From: Paulownia fortunei
Lineage: Eukaryota; Streptophyta; Magnoliopsida; Lamiales; Paulowniaceae
Assembly: GCA_019321725.1 (NCBI GenBank)
Contig: CM033114.1
Coordinates: 11,388,278-11,452,277 of the forward strand
DNA: 64,000 nucleotides
Direction of reading: 5' to 3'
The translations under genes were made by a program, and so were the position numbers. The notes beneath the pieces are model-generated. The model ran no database searches. It was not told the origin of the DNA and worked only from the letters and a program-made list of their open reading frames with translations. The stretch's first letter is position 1, and every line of letters starts with the position of its first letter. Positions 1 to 8,999 of the stretch are shown piece by piece.

Positions 1-283
1 AAAATCTTTGATAAATTTTATATAAAAACTAGCATATCCCAAAAATTATCTTAGCTCCTTCACAAACTTTAGTATTAGCAAATTGACAATTAACTCAATT
101 TTAGATTTGTCTACTTCAATACCTTTTGATAAAATAATGTGTCCAAGAATAATACCAGTTGTTATCATGAAATGACATTTATCCCAATTAAGTACAAAAT
201 TCTTTTCTTCACACCTGATCAAAACCTTTTCTAAATTAGACAGCAAAAGGGAGATAGTGTCACTAAATATTTCAATGCATGAA
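1..283 (-). pseudogene. Athila-type reverse transcriptase fragment
   Basis: Read on the minus strand this is the C-terminal part of a Ty3/gypsy RT. It contains SNLEKVLIRCEEKN and GIEVDKSKIEL, the palm-to-connection region. It aligns with the RT of the large Athila element at about 9594-9930 but is clearly more diverged, so it is a separate insertion of the same family. Near 240-262 about 75 bases present in the other copy are missing, and homology fades near 283. It runs off the left edge of the window, so its true extent is unknown. It directly abuts copia gag sequence, which suggests that a deletion or insertion removed the 5' end of copia #1. Confidence 0.8.
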
Positions 284-299
284 ATAGTTGTGGCAAGAT

Positions 300-642
300 C
301 TTGATTTATTTAATAATTACAAGTGGAAGTCTCAAGATGATTGTAAGCACAGTAGAAAAATGGTGGAGAATCATCATATTTTTAAGTTTTTGGTTGGACT
401 TAATGTTGAATTTGACGAAGTCAGAGGAGGATAATCGGTAGATAGCCTCTTCCCTCACTTGGTGAAGTTTTTTCTGAAGTTAGGAGGGAAGAGAGTCGTA
501 TGAGTCTTATGCTTAGGATAAAATTTTGAAACTCGCAGATTGAGACTAGAACTCTTATTGCGGCAGATGCCAATGCAAGCAAAGTAACCCAACGAGAGAA
601 GCCACGAATCTGGTGTGACCATTGCAATAAACCTCGACATAC
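300..642 (+). pseudogene. Copia #1 gag remnant
   Basis: Translation in more than one frame gives a plant Ty1/copia gag C-terminal region: FKFLVGLNVEFDEVRG, then SLGEVFSEVRREESR, then ADANASK, then a zinc-knuckle-like WCDHCNKPRHT. These are standard landmarks of the UBN2-type gag of plant copia elements. At least one frameshift near 425, one stop in the PLPSLGEV segment and another before the knuckle show that it is dead. The 5' LTR, leader and gag N terminus are absent because the Athila-type fragment lies immediately upstream. The reading frame leads into the protease frame starting at 643. Confidence 0.75.
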
Positions 643-1482
643 ATGGAGACTTGCTGGGACATCCATGGAAAACTAGCAAATTGGAAGTCTAAATATAAAA
701 CTGGTCGCACACAGCCTACAACTAATGAAATGGAGACCAATCTATTCACCAAAGAGCAGATGGATCATCTTTTAAAATTGCTGAAATCCAATTCCTCATC
801 TGGTAGTATTCCTAATATGTCAATTGCTCAAATAGGTAGTGATTTTATTGCCCTATCGTGGGTTTCAAATTCTGCCCCTTGGATCATAAATTCGGGGGCA
901 TCTGATCATATGACTAGTTCCTCTCAATTGTTTAATACTTATTTACCTTATCCTGGTAATGAAAAAGTCAGAATTGCTGACGAAAGCTTCTTACCAATTG
1001 CCGGAAAAGACTCAATAAGAATCTATGAAATTATTGATCTTAAATCAGTTCTTCATGTGCCTAAACTTGCATGTAATCTCTTATCTGTGAGCAAACTATC
1101 TGAAAATTCTAATTGTTTTGTTGTATTATCCAAATCTCATTGTGAATTCCAGGATCACGACTCTGGGAGGATGATTAGCAATGCTAAGATGATAAATGGT
1201 CTCTACTACTTTGAGGATGATACCTTCAAGAATAAAAAAGCTCATGGCTTGAGTAGTGTTAGTTCTATCCCTACTTATGATGAAATAATGCTTTGTCATC
1301 GTAGATTAGGTCATCCTAGTTTTCCTTACCTTAAACACTTATTTCCAAGTTTGTTTAAAAATGTGAGTTTTTCATCATTTCATTGTGAAAGTTGTGTTTT
1401 GTCCAAAAGTCATCATAATACTTATGTTGCAAAATCATATTTTACCTCAAAATTATTTTATTTGATTCATAGTGATGTCTAG
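643..1482 (+). pseudogene. Copia #1 protease and GAG-pre-integrase segment
   Basis: This is an open stretch of 279 codons. It starts within the end of the gag zinc knuckle (ETCWDIHGK), continues through a spacer, then the retroviral-type aspartic protease motif, here WIINSGASDHM, followed by the copia GAG-pre-integrase domain with CHRRLGHPSFPYL and the zinc-binding CESCVLSKSHH. In active copia elements the protease motif is normally D-S-G; here the catalytic Asp reads Asn, consistent with a G-to-A change. The frame closes at 1480-1482, just where the integrase catalytic core should begin (HSDV), and the integrase continues in another frame after about 1495. Family assignment is secure; the element is a non-functional remnant. 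Confidence 0.85.
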
Positions 1483-1494
1483 GACCCTTTAAAG

Positions 1495-2692
1495 TCACCA
1501 CTTTAACTGAAAAAAAATGGTTTGTAACCTTTATTGATGACCATACACGATTATGTTAAATATATTTGATGAGTGAAAAATCTGAAGTAACAAAGTTATT
1601 TAAAGATTTCTTCAACATGATTGAAAATCAATTCCAAACAAAAAATAGAATACTCCGATCCAACAATGGTACGGAATATTTCAATGAAAGTTTGGGAAAT
1701 TTTTTGAAAGAAAAAGGTATTCAACATCAATCAGCTTGTCAAGACACCCCTGAACAAAATGGAATTGTTGAAAGAAAAAACAAACATTTACTTGAGGTTG
1801 CTCGTGCTATTATGTTTTCAACAAATGTTCCAAAATACTTATGGGATGAAGCTATTTTAATAGCATCTTATTTGATTAATAGGATGCCTACTCGGATCTT
1901 AAGATATACAACACTATTGGCATGCTTAAAAAATTCTTTCCCAGAGTTTCGAATATCATCTGATCTACCACTTAAGGTTTTTGGCTGTACTGTTTTTGTG
2001 CATATACCTGGTAAATTTAGATCTAAACTAGACCTCAGGGTTGAAAATGTGTTTTTATTGGATACACACCAAATAAAAAGGGGTATAAATGTTACAACCC
2101 TACAACAACAAAATTGCATGTCAGCCTGGATGTTACATTTGTTGAAAATGAATTATTTTTTAAAACTTGTCTTCTTGGGGAGAAAGACAAAGAGGAGGAT
2201 AATTTTTGGAATGTAGTTTCTCTGCCTAATACAATTCTTGAACAAACTTCAAATTCAATTTTGGATAATAGAAAACAAAGTAACCTGAGTCCAACTTTTC
2301 CAAGCATAATAGATTCACAATCAGGGAGAGAAACACTACAACAAAAAAATTATGAGCTTCGGGTTTATACTAGGAGGAAAAATCATACAAAAGAAAAGGA
2401 TCTATCTATCAAATTAGCACAAGGCCAGTCTAAATCTCAAAGTGATGAGCTTGTGAATCTCACAGGTAACTCATTTATTCCAACTCCTGTTCTGTCAATT
2501 GAAAATTCCATTCCTAATGAACCTTTAGATCTTGATATTCCTATAGCTCTTAGGAAAGGTGTTCGCTCTTGTACTAATCACCCTATTGCAAAATATGTGA
2601 CTTATAAAAACCTCTCAAATAATCATCTAACTTTTACTTCTAAGATCTCTCACCTGTTTATTCCAAGAAACATACAGGAAGCATTAGAAAAT
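1495..2692 (+). pseudogene. Copia #1 integrase core and start of reverse transcriptase
   Basis: Frames covering 1495-2692 encode the copia integrase: KKWFVTFIDDHTR (with damage around 1555), RSNNGTEYFN containing the second catalytic Asp region (here N-N-G rather than D-N-G), and PEQNGIVERKNKHLLEVARA with the catalytic Glu. After a frameshift near 2090-2115 a linker follows, then the block before RT (RKGVRSCTNHPIAKYVTYKN and FIPRNIQEALE). The sequence stops in mid-domain at 2692, where the Athila LTR starts, and resumes at 14870 with EEMNALRKNGTWEIV. This continuity across 12 kb proves that the Athila element inserted into copia #1. Confidence 0.85.
2688..2692. repeat. Target-site duplication AAAAT, left
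   Basis: AAAAT immediately precedes the TG of the left Athila LTR and is matched by AAAAT just after the CA of the right LTR (14865-14869). A 5-bp duplication is the norm for plant Ty3/gypsy integration. Confidence 0.9.
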
Positions 2693-4311
2693 TGCTACAA
2701 TTTTAAGGTTGCAAACCCAAGTGCAGGTTGTAGTAAGTAATAAATTTCTCGTGAGCCCGAGGTCAATCCACAGGAAAGTTGTTTGAAGAATTCAAGTTTA
2801 TATTTCTAAAAAGATGGAGTTTATATGAATCAAAATATATGAACAATTAATGTATGATGTAACTAAAGAAAAATCGAAGTAATAAAAGTATTGAGGATTA
2901 GGGATCCACTCTTGAGTTTTGGATAAAGAAATGATTATTTATTCTTTTTACCTTTATTAATTACCACAATTGGAATCCATACATAATGAAGGTTCCAATG
3001 GAAAGATATTATCAAGTAACTCATGCAATAAGGTAATCATGATATTATCTTACTATTGCAAATTATCTCTTAACGCCAACACTTATTTATGGGATCAAGC
3101 ATTTATGTACACCTTCGTCAACAACAAATTAAGGTTTCACATTAGCAGTCGGTGCGGTAAAACTGTACAATAAGCTAAATGAACCCAAGTATTTGTTGTG
3201 CCATTGGAGATACATAAATCAAGAATCACCACAAAACAAGTAGGGTTTAGATCAAAAATAAAAATAATAATACAACATACTTAAATAATTTCTACCCTTA
3301 TAACCATTTCTCTTCCTACATCAAGAGATTCACCCTTTTTCCTCAACAAAATGAAATTTAGAAAGATATAATAAAAGTAACAAAGACTAAAAATATAAGA
3401 GAAATTAGAGAATGCATTTCTATTACTACTAGAAAACTTACAATACTAGAAAACATACAAACTAGATAACTTAGCCTAAAGAAACCCTTTATCCCCCCCC
3501 CCCCCCTCTTACAAGCTTAATACATGGCCTATTTATAGTACTTGGAGTAAGCTAGAGGCCAAACAAATAATGGAGGGGTTAATCAAGTGGTATGCTAGTT
3601 GCCAAGAGTTGGTAAGTTGTTACACAAATTTCTCATCCACTGAATTAAATTATATTTTTCAGTCAGATACAGCCCGATTTTGAAGATACGTGAAGAATCA
3701 AAATTATAGATCTTTCATCTTTGATATATTTTCATATATCTTTTGTCAAATTTGGCAATCGGATGAAGGAGATATGGTCAAATTACCGATTCATGTCCAA
3801 GAGCCGCCCTATAACATCAGCAGCAACTTGTAGCCTATGGTTTTACCATTTCGACATATTTTCACACCATCGTGTCTTCAGAAAACTTGTTTATTTACCT
3901 CTTCGGTATAACATATCCTAATTTCAGACCAAAATAAATTTGGGCTCAAGATATATAACCGAATTGGTAAAATAAGTCAATATTGGGCTGAACTCTGATC
4001 CGAATTTTGGTGATCCATTTTGTGTAATTACTTGGACGAATTTTCTGCTATCATCAAGACTAAATTGGACTGAGCCTCCAACATAAAAGTTGTACCTCTA
4101 TCTCTTGGCTTTCAAATGAAACAAGCTTCAGGTCCATAGAGCTTTTTAATCATGAAGTTATACTCAAATTACAAAAACTGCACAAGTCTGAAAACATGCT
4201 TCAATTTATTCCTTAACACAAAACATTAATAAAACAATAATATTAATAAGAATAAAGCAAGAAAAGTATAAAGGATTTGATATAAAAATATGTCAAAATA
4301 TGCACCTATCA
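2693..4311 (-). repeat. Athila element 3' LTR (copy A)
   Basis: 1619 bp, matching 13254-14864 throughout with scattered substitutions and small indels; on the element strand it starts TGATAGGTGCAT and ends at TTGTAGCA. It has the same TATA-like CTATAAATAGG on the minus strand near 3527-3537. A run of about 14 Cs at 3494-3507 is shorter in the other LTR. The short open frames inside it are chance frames. Confidence 0.93.
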
Positions 4312-4325
4312 AATTCCCCCACACT
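4312..4325 (-). promoter_or_regulatory. Polypurine tract of the Athila element
   Basis: On the element strand AAGTGTGGGGGAATT abuts the TGATAG start of the 3' LTR. This is the expected position and composition for the plus-strand priming PPT. Confidence 0.85.
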
Positions 4326-5940
4326 TAACCCTTGCTTGTCCTCGAGCAAGTTTAAAACAAACATAAACTAATCCACTTTTATAGGAAATCACGATTGCAT
4401 TTAGCATATGCAACAAGCCTTTAAACCCCTAGGTGGGCCATAGAGGACGAGTTGTAGTCTCGTGAAGGTTTCCAGCAGTGATACCTACAAACACCTATAA
4501 TAACTATCTTCCAACTTTTATTCTCATGAAGCAATAAAGTAATATAGAAATAAAATCAAACAAGTATTGAGTTTAACTCTTAGTCATTCAAAAATCAATA
4601 TATTTCCACAATAAGCATACTCAAGTGTGTGTGTGGACAGTTAATGTCAATAGTGAAGAAACTATGCATGTTTCAAATAAGTGAATTCTCATAAAACCTT
4701 GCAAAAACCATCACCCAATCTCTAAAGAAAAGTTAAATATCATAGGCTCTTCCTTTGGTGCAAATGTCCACTACACTGAAAGCACCACACGAAATCAAAA
4801 AGTTTTCAACAAAGGTTGTAATGGGGCCAAAGGGTGGTGATGTAGCTATGAAATAAAAGGATAGGATGCAACAAAGGTTCTAAAAACTTTATAGAATTAG
4901 AGACATAAAATTTATCGATGAAAAATTCTCCAACTCCACAAATTTCACACTGGAGTCTATTGTTATTGAATTGGACCCCTCTTATTCATCTTGCAACATC
5001 TCATTTTTAGTTGCAACTTGTAGCACTTTGCAACCTTTTTTTTTATTGTTTTTCTTTTTCTTTTTTCTTTTTTTCTTTTCTTCTTTTTTTTTTTAAAGAA
5101 ACTCCCCCACACTTATCTTCTATTCCAACATGAATTTCTTTTGTAAGTTCAAGCTGTCAATTGAATATCTCTTAAACTCCAATCACTTTTAGAACAAGGG
5201 TTGAATAATAGTGTATTTAGGCTAGGTAAAAAGATATGGTTACAAAAAAAAATATTTATTTATTGTAAGGCTCAAAATGGTTTACTAGGGGGATGTTTTC
5301 TTTAAACATCATATAGGGAACAAGTTGATTTGGCAATGGTGCTAGAAAGCCTATTGCCTTAATCATTTTTCTAGTGGTGCACTATCAGTCGTTCGCCTCG
5401 ACCGACCAAAAGTAAAAGTTCTAACACTCAACCCCAACATGTTGAAGATTCAAGTGATGATTAGAGCAAAGGCATAAGAACTATCTATTTTGACATGATT
5501 GTCTTCACACTAAATAACATAACTATTTGTGCAAAATAAAATTTGAGTATAATTATCGCAAAAATATATTAACCAAATAACAACATCAAAGTCCAAAACA
5601 ACACCGATCATCAATTAAACCATATTATTCATGCTTAATTTTAATCATTGAAGTTGGAAGAACCGATACAACTCAAAAAAACATATTGGTAATTCATAAA
5701 CACTTGTTAAAAACTTTACAAACCTACCATGTTATGCAAAAAATAGGGATGCATCTCAAGAGTATTACAATTACCCTTTACTCAGCCACCTTTTTTTCAT
5801 GCTTTCAACGGACCCATAAAAAAAACACGCTTGATTTATATTTGTTTTTATATATATATATATATTTTATTATTATTATATATTTTTTTAAATACTAAAA
5901 AAAAACACACATTGAATATACAAGTCATGATATCAATTAT
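4326..5940 (-). other. 3' non-coding region of the Athila element
   Basis: About 1.6 kb between the hairpin/G-tract and the PPT, with no convincing coding sequence. The part next to the PPT (CTTGCTTGTCCTCGAGCAAG on the + strand) resembles the segment usual before Athila 3' LTRs. A pyrimidine-rich run at 5037-5095 ends in a second CCCCCACACTT block (about 5103-5113), a near repeat of the PPT. A (TA)n stretch lies near 5850-5885. Confidence 0.6.
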
Positions 5941-5978
5941 CCCTCCCCCCAACCTAATCGAGACATTATCCCCAATGT
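5941..5978 (-). promoter_or_regulatory. Hairpin plus G-rich tract downstream of the cargo ORFs
   Basis: On the element strand ACATT-GGGGAT-AATGT forms a 5-bp stem with a G-rich 6-base loop (5978-5963), followed about 10 bases later by GGTTGGGGGGAGGG. The same arrangement, with an 8-bp stem, occurs on the + strand at 63727-63767 in the second Athila-like element. Conservation between two diverged elements suggests a structural or priming role; the function is not known to me. Confidence 0.55.
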
Positions 5979-6205
5979 CAAAAATAGGAAAGTAGAGTTT
6001 GAAAGATATCACCTGAAATACGGCTATTAAAGCTGAAACAAACAAAAAAAAAATACATACTATTAGATAAAATCATTAACAATAAGTATCACAGACTGAG
6101 AGTCAAATTCAATTTGCATTTTCGACCATTGTTCCTGTTGGACCAATCTACATTGGCCAAGGTTGGATTAGGTTTTGGCACATATGCTAGAAGTTGATCA
6201 ATCAG

Positions 6206-6742
6206 CTAGTTAGGTGTCGGAGCAGAAATGATGATTCTTCTCGCAGAAGTTGAAATAAAACCTTTTTTCACAGCATGATCTACAAAAGATAGCAAACCAT
6301 CATAAAAACTATTAACATTAAGAATACCTATAGGTTTTTGGTGAATGTTGAGTTTTGCCCAAGAGATAATTTGGCATAATTCCTCCAGTGTACAAAAACC
6401 GTCAGGTAGAATGATGAATGCATCCACATTGTTTAACATGTTAGGCATTCTGTCCTGAATATGTGACACTTTTAGCTCATCTCCAATGGTCATATCTGTG
6501 ATATTCTGTACTGTTAAAGATTTTGGGATAACTCCCAGAACTTTGACACCTCCTACATAAGCAAAAATAGCAACACTCCCCATTAACCCCAAACTATCTC
6601 CTCCATACACTAAATGAATTTTTCTTTTTGCTAAAGTTCTACCAAGGTTATTAGCTGCCCCTATAAACTCACCATTTTTTCCTAGATTGGATCCACAAAA
6701 AACACAAATGGAATTAAATTTGCGAGTTGAAGAAACTTTCAT
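6206..6742 (-). CDS. LOG-like cytokinin riboside 5'-monophosphate phosphoribohydrolase, intronless, inside the Athila element
   Basis: A 178-codon ATG-started frame clearly homologous to plant LONELY GUY (LOG) proteins, cytosolic or nuclear enzymes that release active cytokinin base from its riboside monophosphate. Landmarks in order: SICVFCGSNLGK (residues 11-22), LVYGGDSLGLMGSVA (about 44-58), VLGVIPKSL (about 68-76), IQDRMPNM (about 94-101, usually Q-R-K-x-E-M), LPDGFCTLEEL (about 112-122, usually PGGYGTLEE), KPIGILNVNSFYDGLLSFVD and GFISTSARRIIISAP. Two glycines of the signature are replaced (D and C) and the Lys after the catalytic Arg is lost, so activity is doubtful. A TAG at 6206-6208 ends it about 35 residues early: the same frame continues 38 more codons to 6089 and still reads LOG-like (QLLAYVP). 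Host LOG genes have several introns; this one has none, which suggests capture of a spliced RNA. It lies 235 bp downstream of the cysteine-rich ORF, on the same strand. Confidence 0.88.
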   Translation of the reverse strand: MKVSSTRKFNSICVFCGSNLGKNGEFIGAANNLGRTLAKRKIHLVYGGDSLGLMGSVAIFAYVGGVKVLGVIPKSLTVQNITDMTIGDELKVSHIQDRMPNMLNNVDAFIILPDGFCTLEELCQIISWAKLNIHQKPIGILNVNSFYDGLLSFVDHAVKKGFISTSARRIIISAPTPN

Positions 6743-6977
6743 TTTTTTTTTTCTTTTGAAAATAAGTTGTGCAAAAATAGAGTGAGTATGGTGATATTTA
6801 TTGAGGTGTGAACAGGGAGTGCATTTATTGCATGTCTTTTTCTTTTGTCAAAAAGGTTGAAAATAAAGACACATACGAAATTTAAAAATTACCTACTAAC
6901 ACGTGTATGTACATGTAGTTGTGATTGTGGCTCACATCTTCCTCTGGTTTTACATCCAGTAACGGCTTAAACGCCCT

Positions 6978-7535
6978 CTATGGGTCGAGGATATGCTTCC
7001 CATCCAGTTTTCTTATAAACTGACAAACAGGGTCCTTTAATGTCAGATTCCCAAGACTATAAAACTCATATTCATTTCGAAAACGATCCCATAAATCAAG
7101 AATTGCACGTTGTACCAATCCACATGAATGCGTATCAAGAGTCAATATAATGTGATCTAAAGACTCCTTACTCAGTCCATCCATAATGAATTTAAGTTTA
7201 TCTTCTCGATTTTTAGAGACCATTCCTAAAGAACGACACTTTATGTTACAAGTCCATCTAGCACAAATATGACAAATTTTTATTTTTTTCACCCTTCGTT
7301 TTTTTGAATATGTGCTTTTACCAAAACCAGACATGTATCTAGTAAGCAAATCTGGAAACTTATGTGAAAACTCACCTGCCCTTACCTTTGATTCAATTAT
7401 CCATCGTATGTCCTCCGGAATGCCCTTGTGCATAAGCATCCTCAATCTTTCAATCCTGATTTTATAAATTTTCAAAATTGCATTTTTAGGAAGAAAAGAA
7501 AATCGCTTCTTGAGAGTTAGAAAAATGTCACCCAT
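6978..7535 (-). CDS. Basic cysteine-rich ORF resembling plant betaflexivirus nucleic-acid-binding proteins
   Basis: 185 codons from ATG (7535). The frame is open upstream but has no ATG there. Residues 33-62 contain MLMHKGIPEDIRWIIESK, then a basic patch GFGKSTYSKKRRVKKIK (about 73-89), then a cysteine cluster CHICARWTCNIKC (C-x2-C-x4-C-x3-C, about 91-103), then NREDKLKFIMDGL and a C-terminal tail without Cys. The order (amphipathic start, S-T-Y-x-K-R-R patch, Cys cluster, then K-x-x-F-I-x-x-G) is that of the cysteine-rich proteins of carlaviruses and relatives, which bind nucleic acid and in some viruses suppress silencing. This is family resemblance seen by eye, not a database hit. The gene lies after pol in the env position of the element. 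In the right-hand copy one extra T breaks it within the Cys cluster. Alternative: a lineage-specific Athila accessory protein. Confidence 0.6.
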   Translation of the reverse strand: MGDIFLTLKKRFSFLPKNAILKIYKIRIERLRMLMHKGIPEDIRWIIESKVRAGEFSHKFPDLLTRYMSGFGKSTYSKKRRVKKIKICHICARWTCNIKCRSLGMVSKNREDKLKFIMDGLSKESLDHIILTLDTHSCGLVQRAILDLWDRFRNEYEFYSLGNLTLKDPVCQFIRKLDGKHILDP

Positions 7536-7817
7536 TTTGAAAAGAACAAGAAAAGAGAATAAGAAAAACAAAGAAAATTTGTACAAAGATTTCAGTTGTT
7601 TGGGAAACTGACAAGTCCGACTTTTATAGCCACGGAGTACCGTTATCCGCCATTTAATCGAAAAGAAAAAAAAATAAAAGAAGAAAAAGAAAAAAAAAAT
7701 AATGTCAGAGAAAAATGAGTATATACAACACTAATCATAACAAGGTTTAGAAAGAAAAAGAATTTCCTCTTGTGAAAATTAATTTTTTAGAAATGGTTTA
7801 ACTCTTTATCCATTTAC

Positions 7818-8990
7818 TTAAAATATGTTACCATTTCTAGGATTCTCAATGTCAATTACCCCATAAGGATATACTTTTTTTACAACAAAAGGACCACTCC
7901 ACCTTGATCTCAATTTTCCAGGAAACAAATGCAATCGAAAATTATAAAGCAAAACCTTTTTACCAACCTCAAATATTTTTTTTGAAATTTTATTATCATG
8001 AAAATCTTTGATTCTTGATTTATAAATTTTAGAATTCTCATATGCATCATTTCTCAGTTCTTGAAGTTCATTGATTTGCAATTTGCGCAATTTTGAAGCT
8101 TCATCAAGGTTGAAGTTAAATATTTTGATTGCCCAATAAGCTTTATGTTCAAGTTCAACAGGTAAATGACAAGATTCCATAAACTATCCTATAAGGCGAC
8201 ATGCCTAATGATGTTTTGAAAGCAGTTCTGTATGCCCAAAGTGTATCGGTAAGTCTAAAAGACCAATCTTTACGGTTTGGGTTAACTTTTCTTCAAAATT
8301 TATTTTATCTCCCTATTTGCAAGTTCAACTTGTCCATTTGTCTGAGGGTGATAAGGGGTTGCAACTTTATGTATGATTCCATATTTCTTCATTAAAGTTC
8401 TGAAAACTTTGTTACAAAAATATTTTCCCCCATCACTGATAATAGATCTAGGAATTCCAAATCAACTTAAAATATTTTCTTTCAAAACTTTTATCACTAT
8501 TTTGTGATCATTGTTTCGACAAGAATTGCCTCGATTCATTTTAAAACATAATTTATGGCAACCAATATGTAAAGAAAACCAAATGATAATGTAAATGACC
8601 CCATAAAATCAATACCTCAACAGTCAAAGATTTCAATCACTAGGATAGGGTGTAGGGGCATCATATTTCTCTTTAAAAGGGACCCTAACTTTTGACAATT
8701 TTCACAACTTTTGCAGAAAGTATAAGTATCTTTGAAAGAGTTGGCCAATAAAATCCATATTGCAAGATTTTTGCAGTAGTTTTCTTTACAGAAAAATGAC
8801 CACCACATGCTTCTGAATGACAAAATTTGACAATATTACATATCTCATTGTCAGGCACACATCTTCGAAAGATTTGATCATTACAATATTTGAATAGGTA
8901 TGGATCATCCCAATAAAAAATTTTAACCTCAGTCAAAAATTTCTTTTTGTCTTGAGAGTTCCAATGCGATGACATATTTTCTGTCACAAA
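7818..8990 (-). pseudogene. Athila element integrase (copy A)
   Basis: Read leftward: [20 protein letters not shown], then the zinc-binding HHCC region ([19 protein letters not shown], then CKSCENCQKLG in another frame), a heavily frameshifted catalytic core (about 8640-8200), then the intact C-terminal part 8180-7818 with [34 protein letters not shown] and [12 protein letters not shown]. Several frameshifts and stops make it inactive. Many differences from the copy at 33420-34600 are single-base changes in homopolymers, so some may be sequencing errors. Confidence 0.85.
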
Positions 8991-8999
8991 AAATTAACA

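Noticed and set aside
421..752. Minus-strand ORFs of 65-81 codons
   Set aside because: They are antisense shadows of the copia #1 gag region.
2970..3173. 67-codon ORF repeated at 13530-13733 and 39142-39345
   Set aside because: It lies inside the Athila LTRs, on the strand opposite to transcription, with no family resemblance; its recurrence only reflects the LTR copies.
7536..7586. Hydrophobic N-terminal extension of the cysteine-rich ORF (KFSLFFLFSFLVLFK)
   Set aside because: The extension has no ATG; the first in-frame ATG is at 7535, so the apparent signal or membrane segment is probably untranslated.
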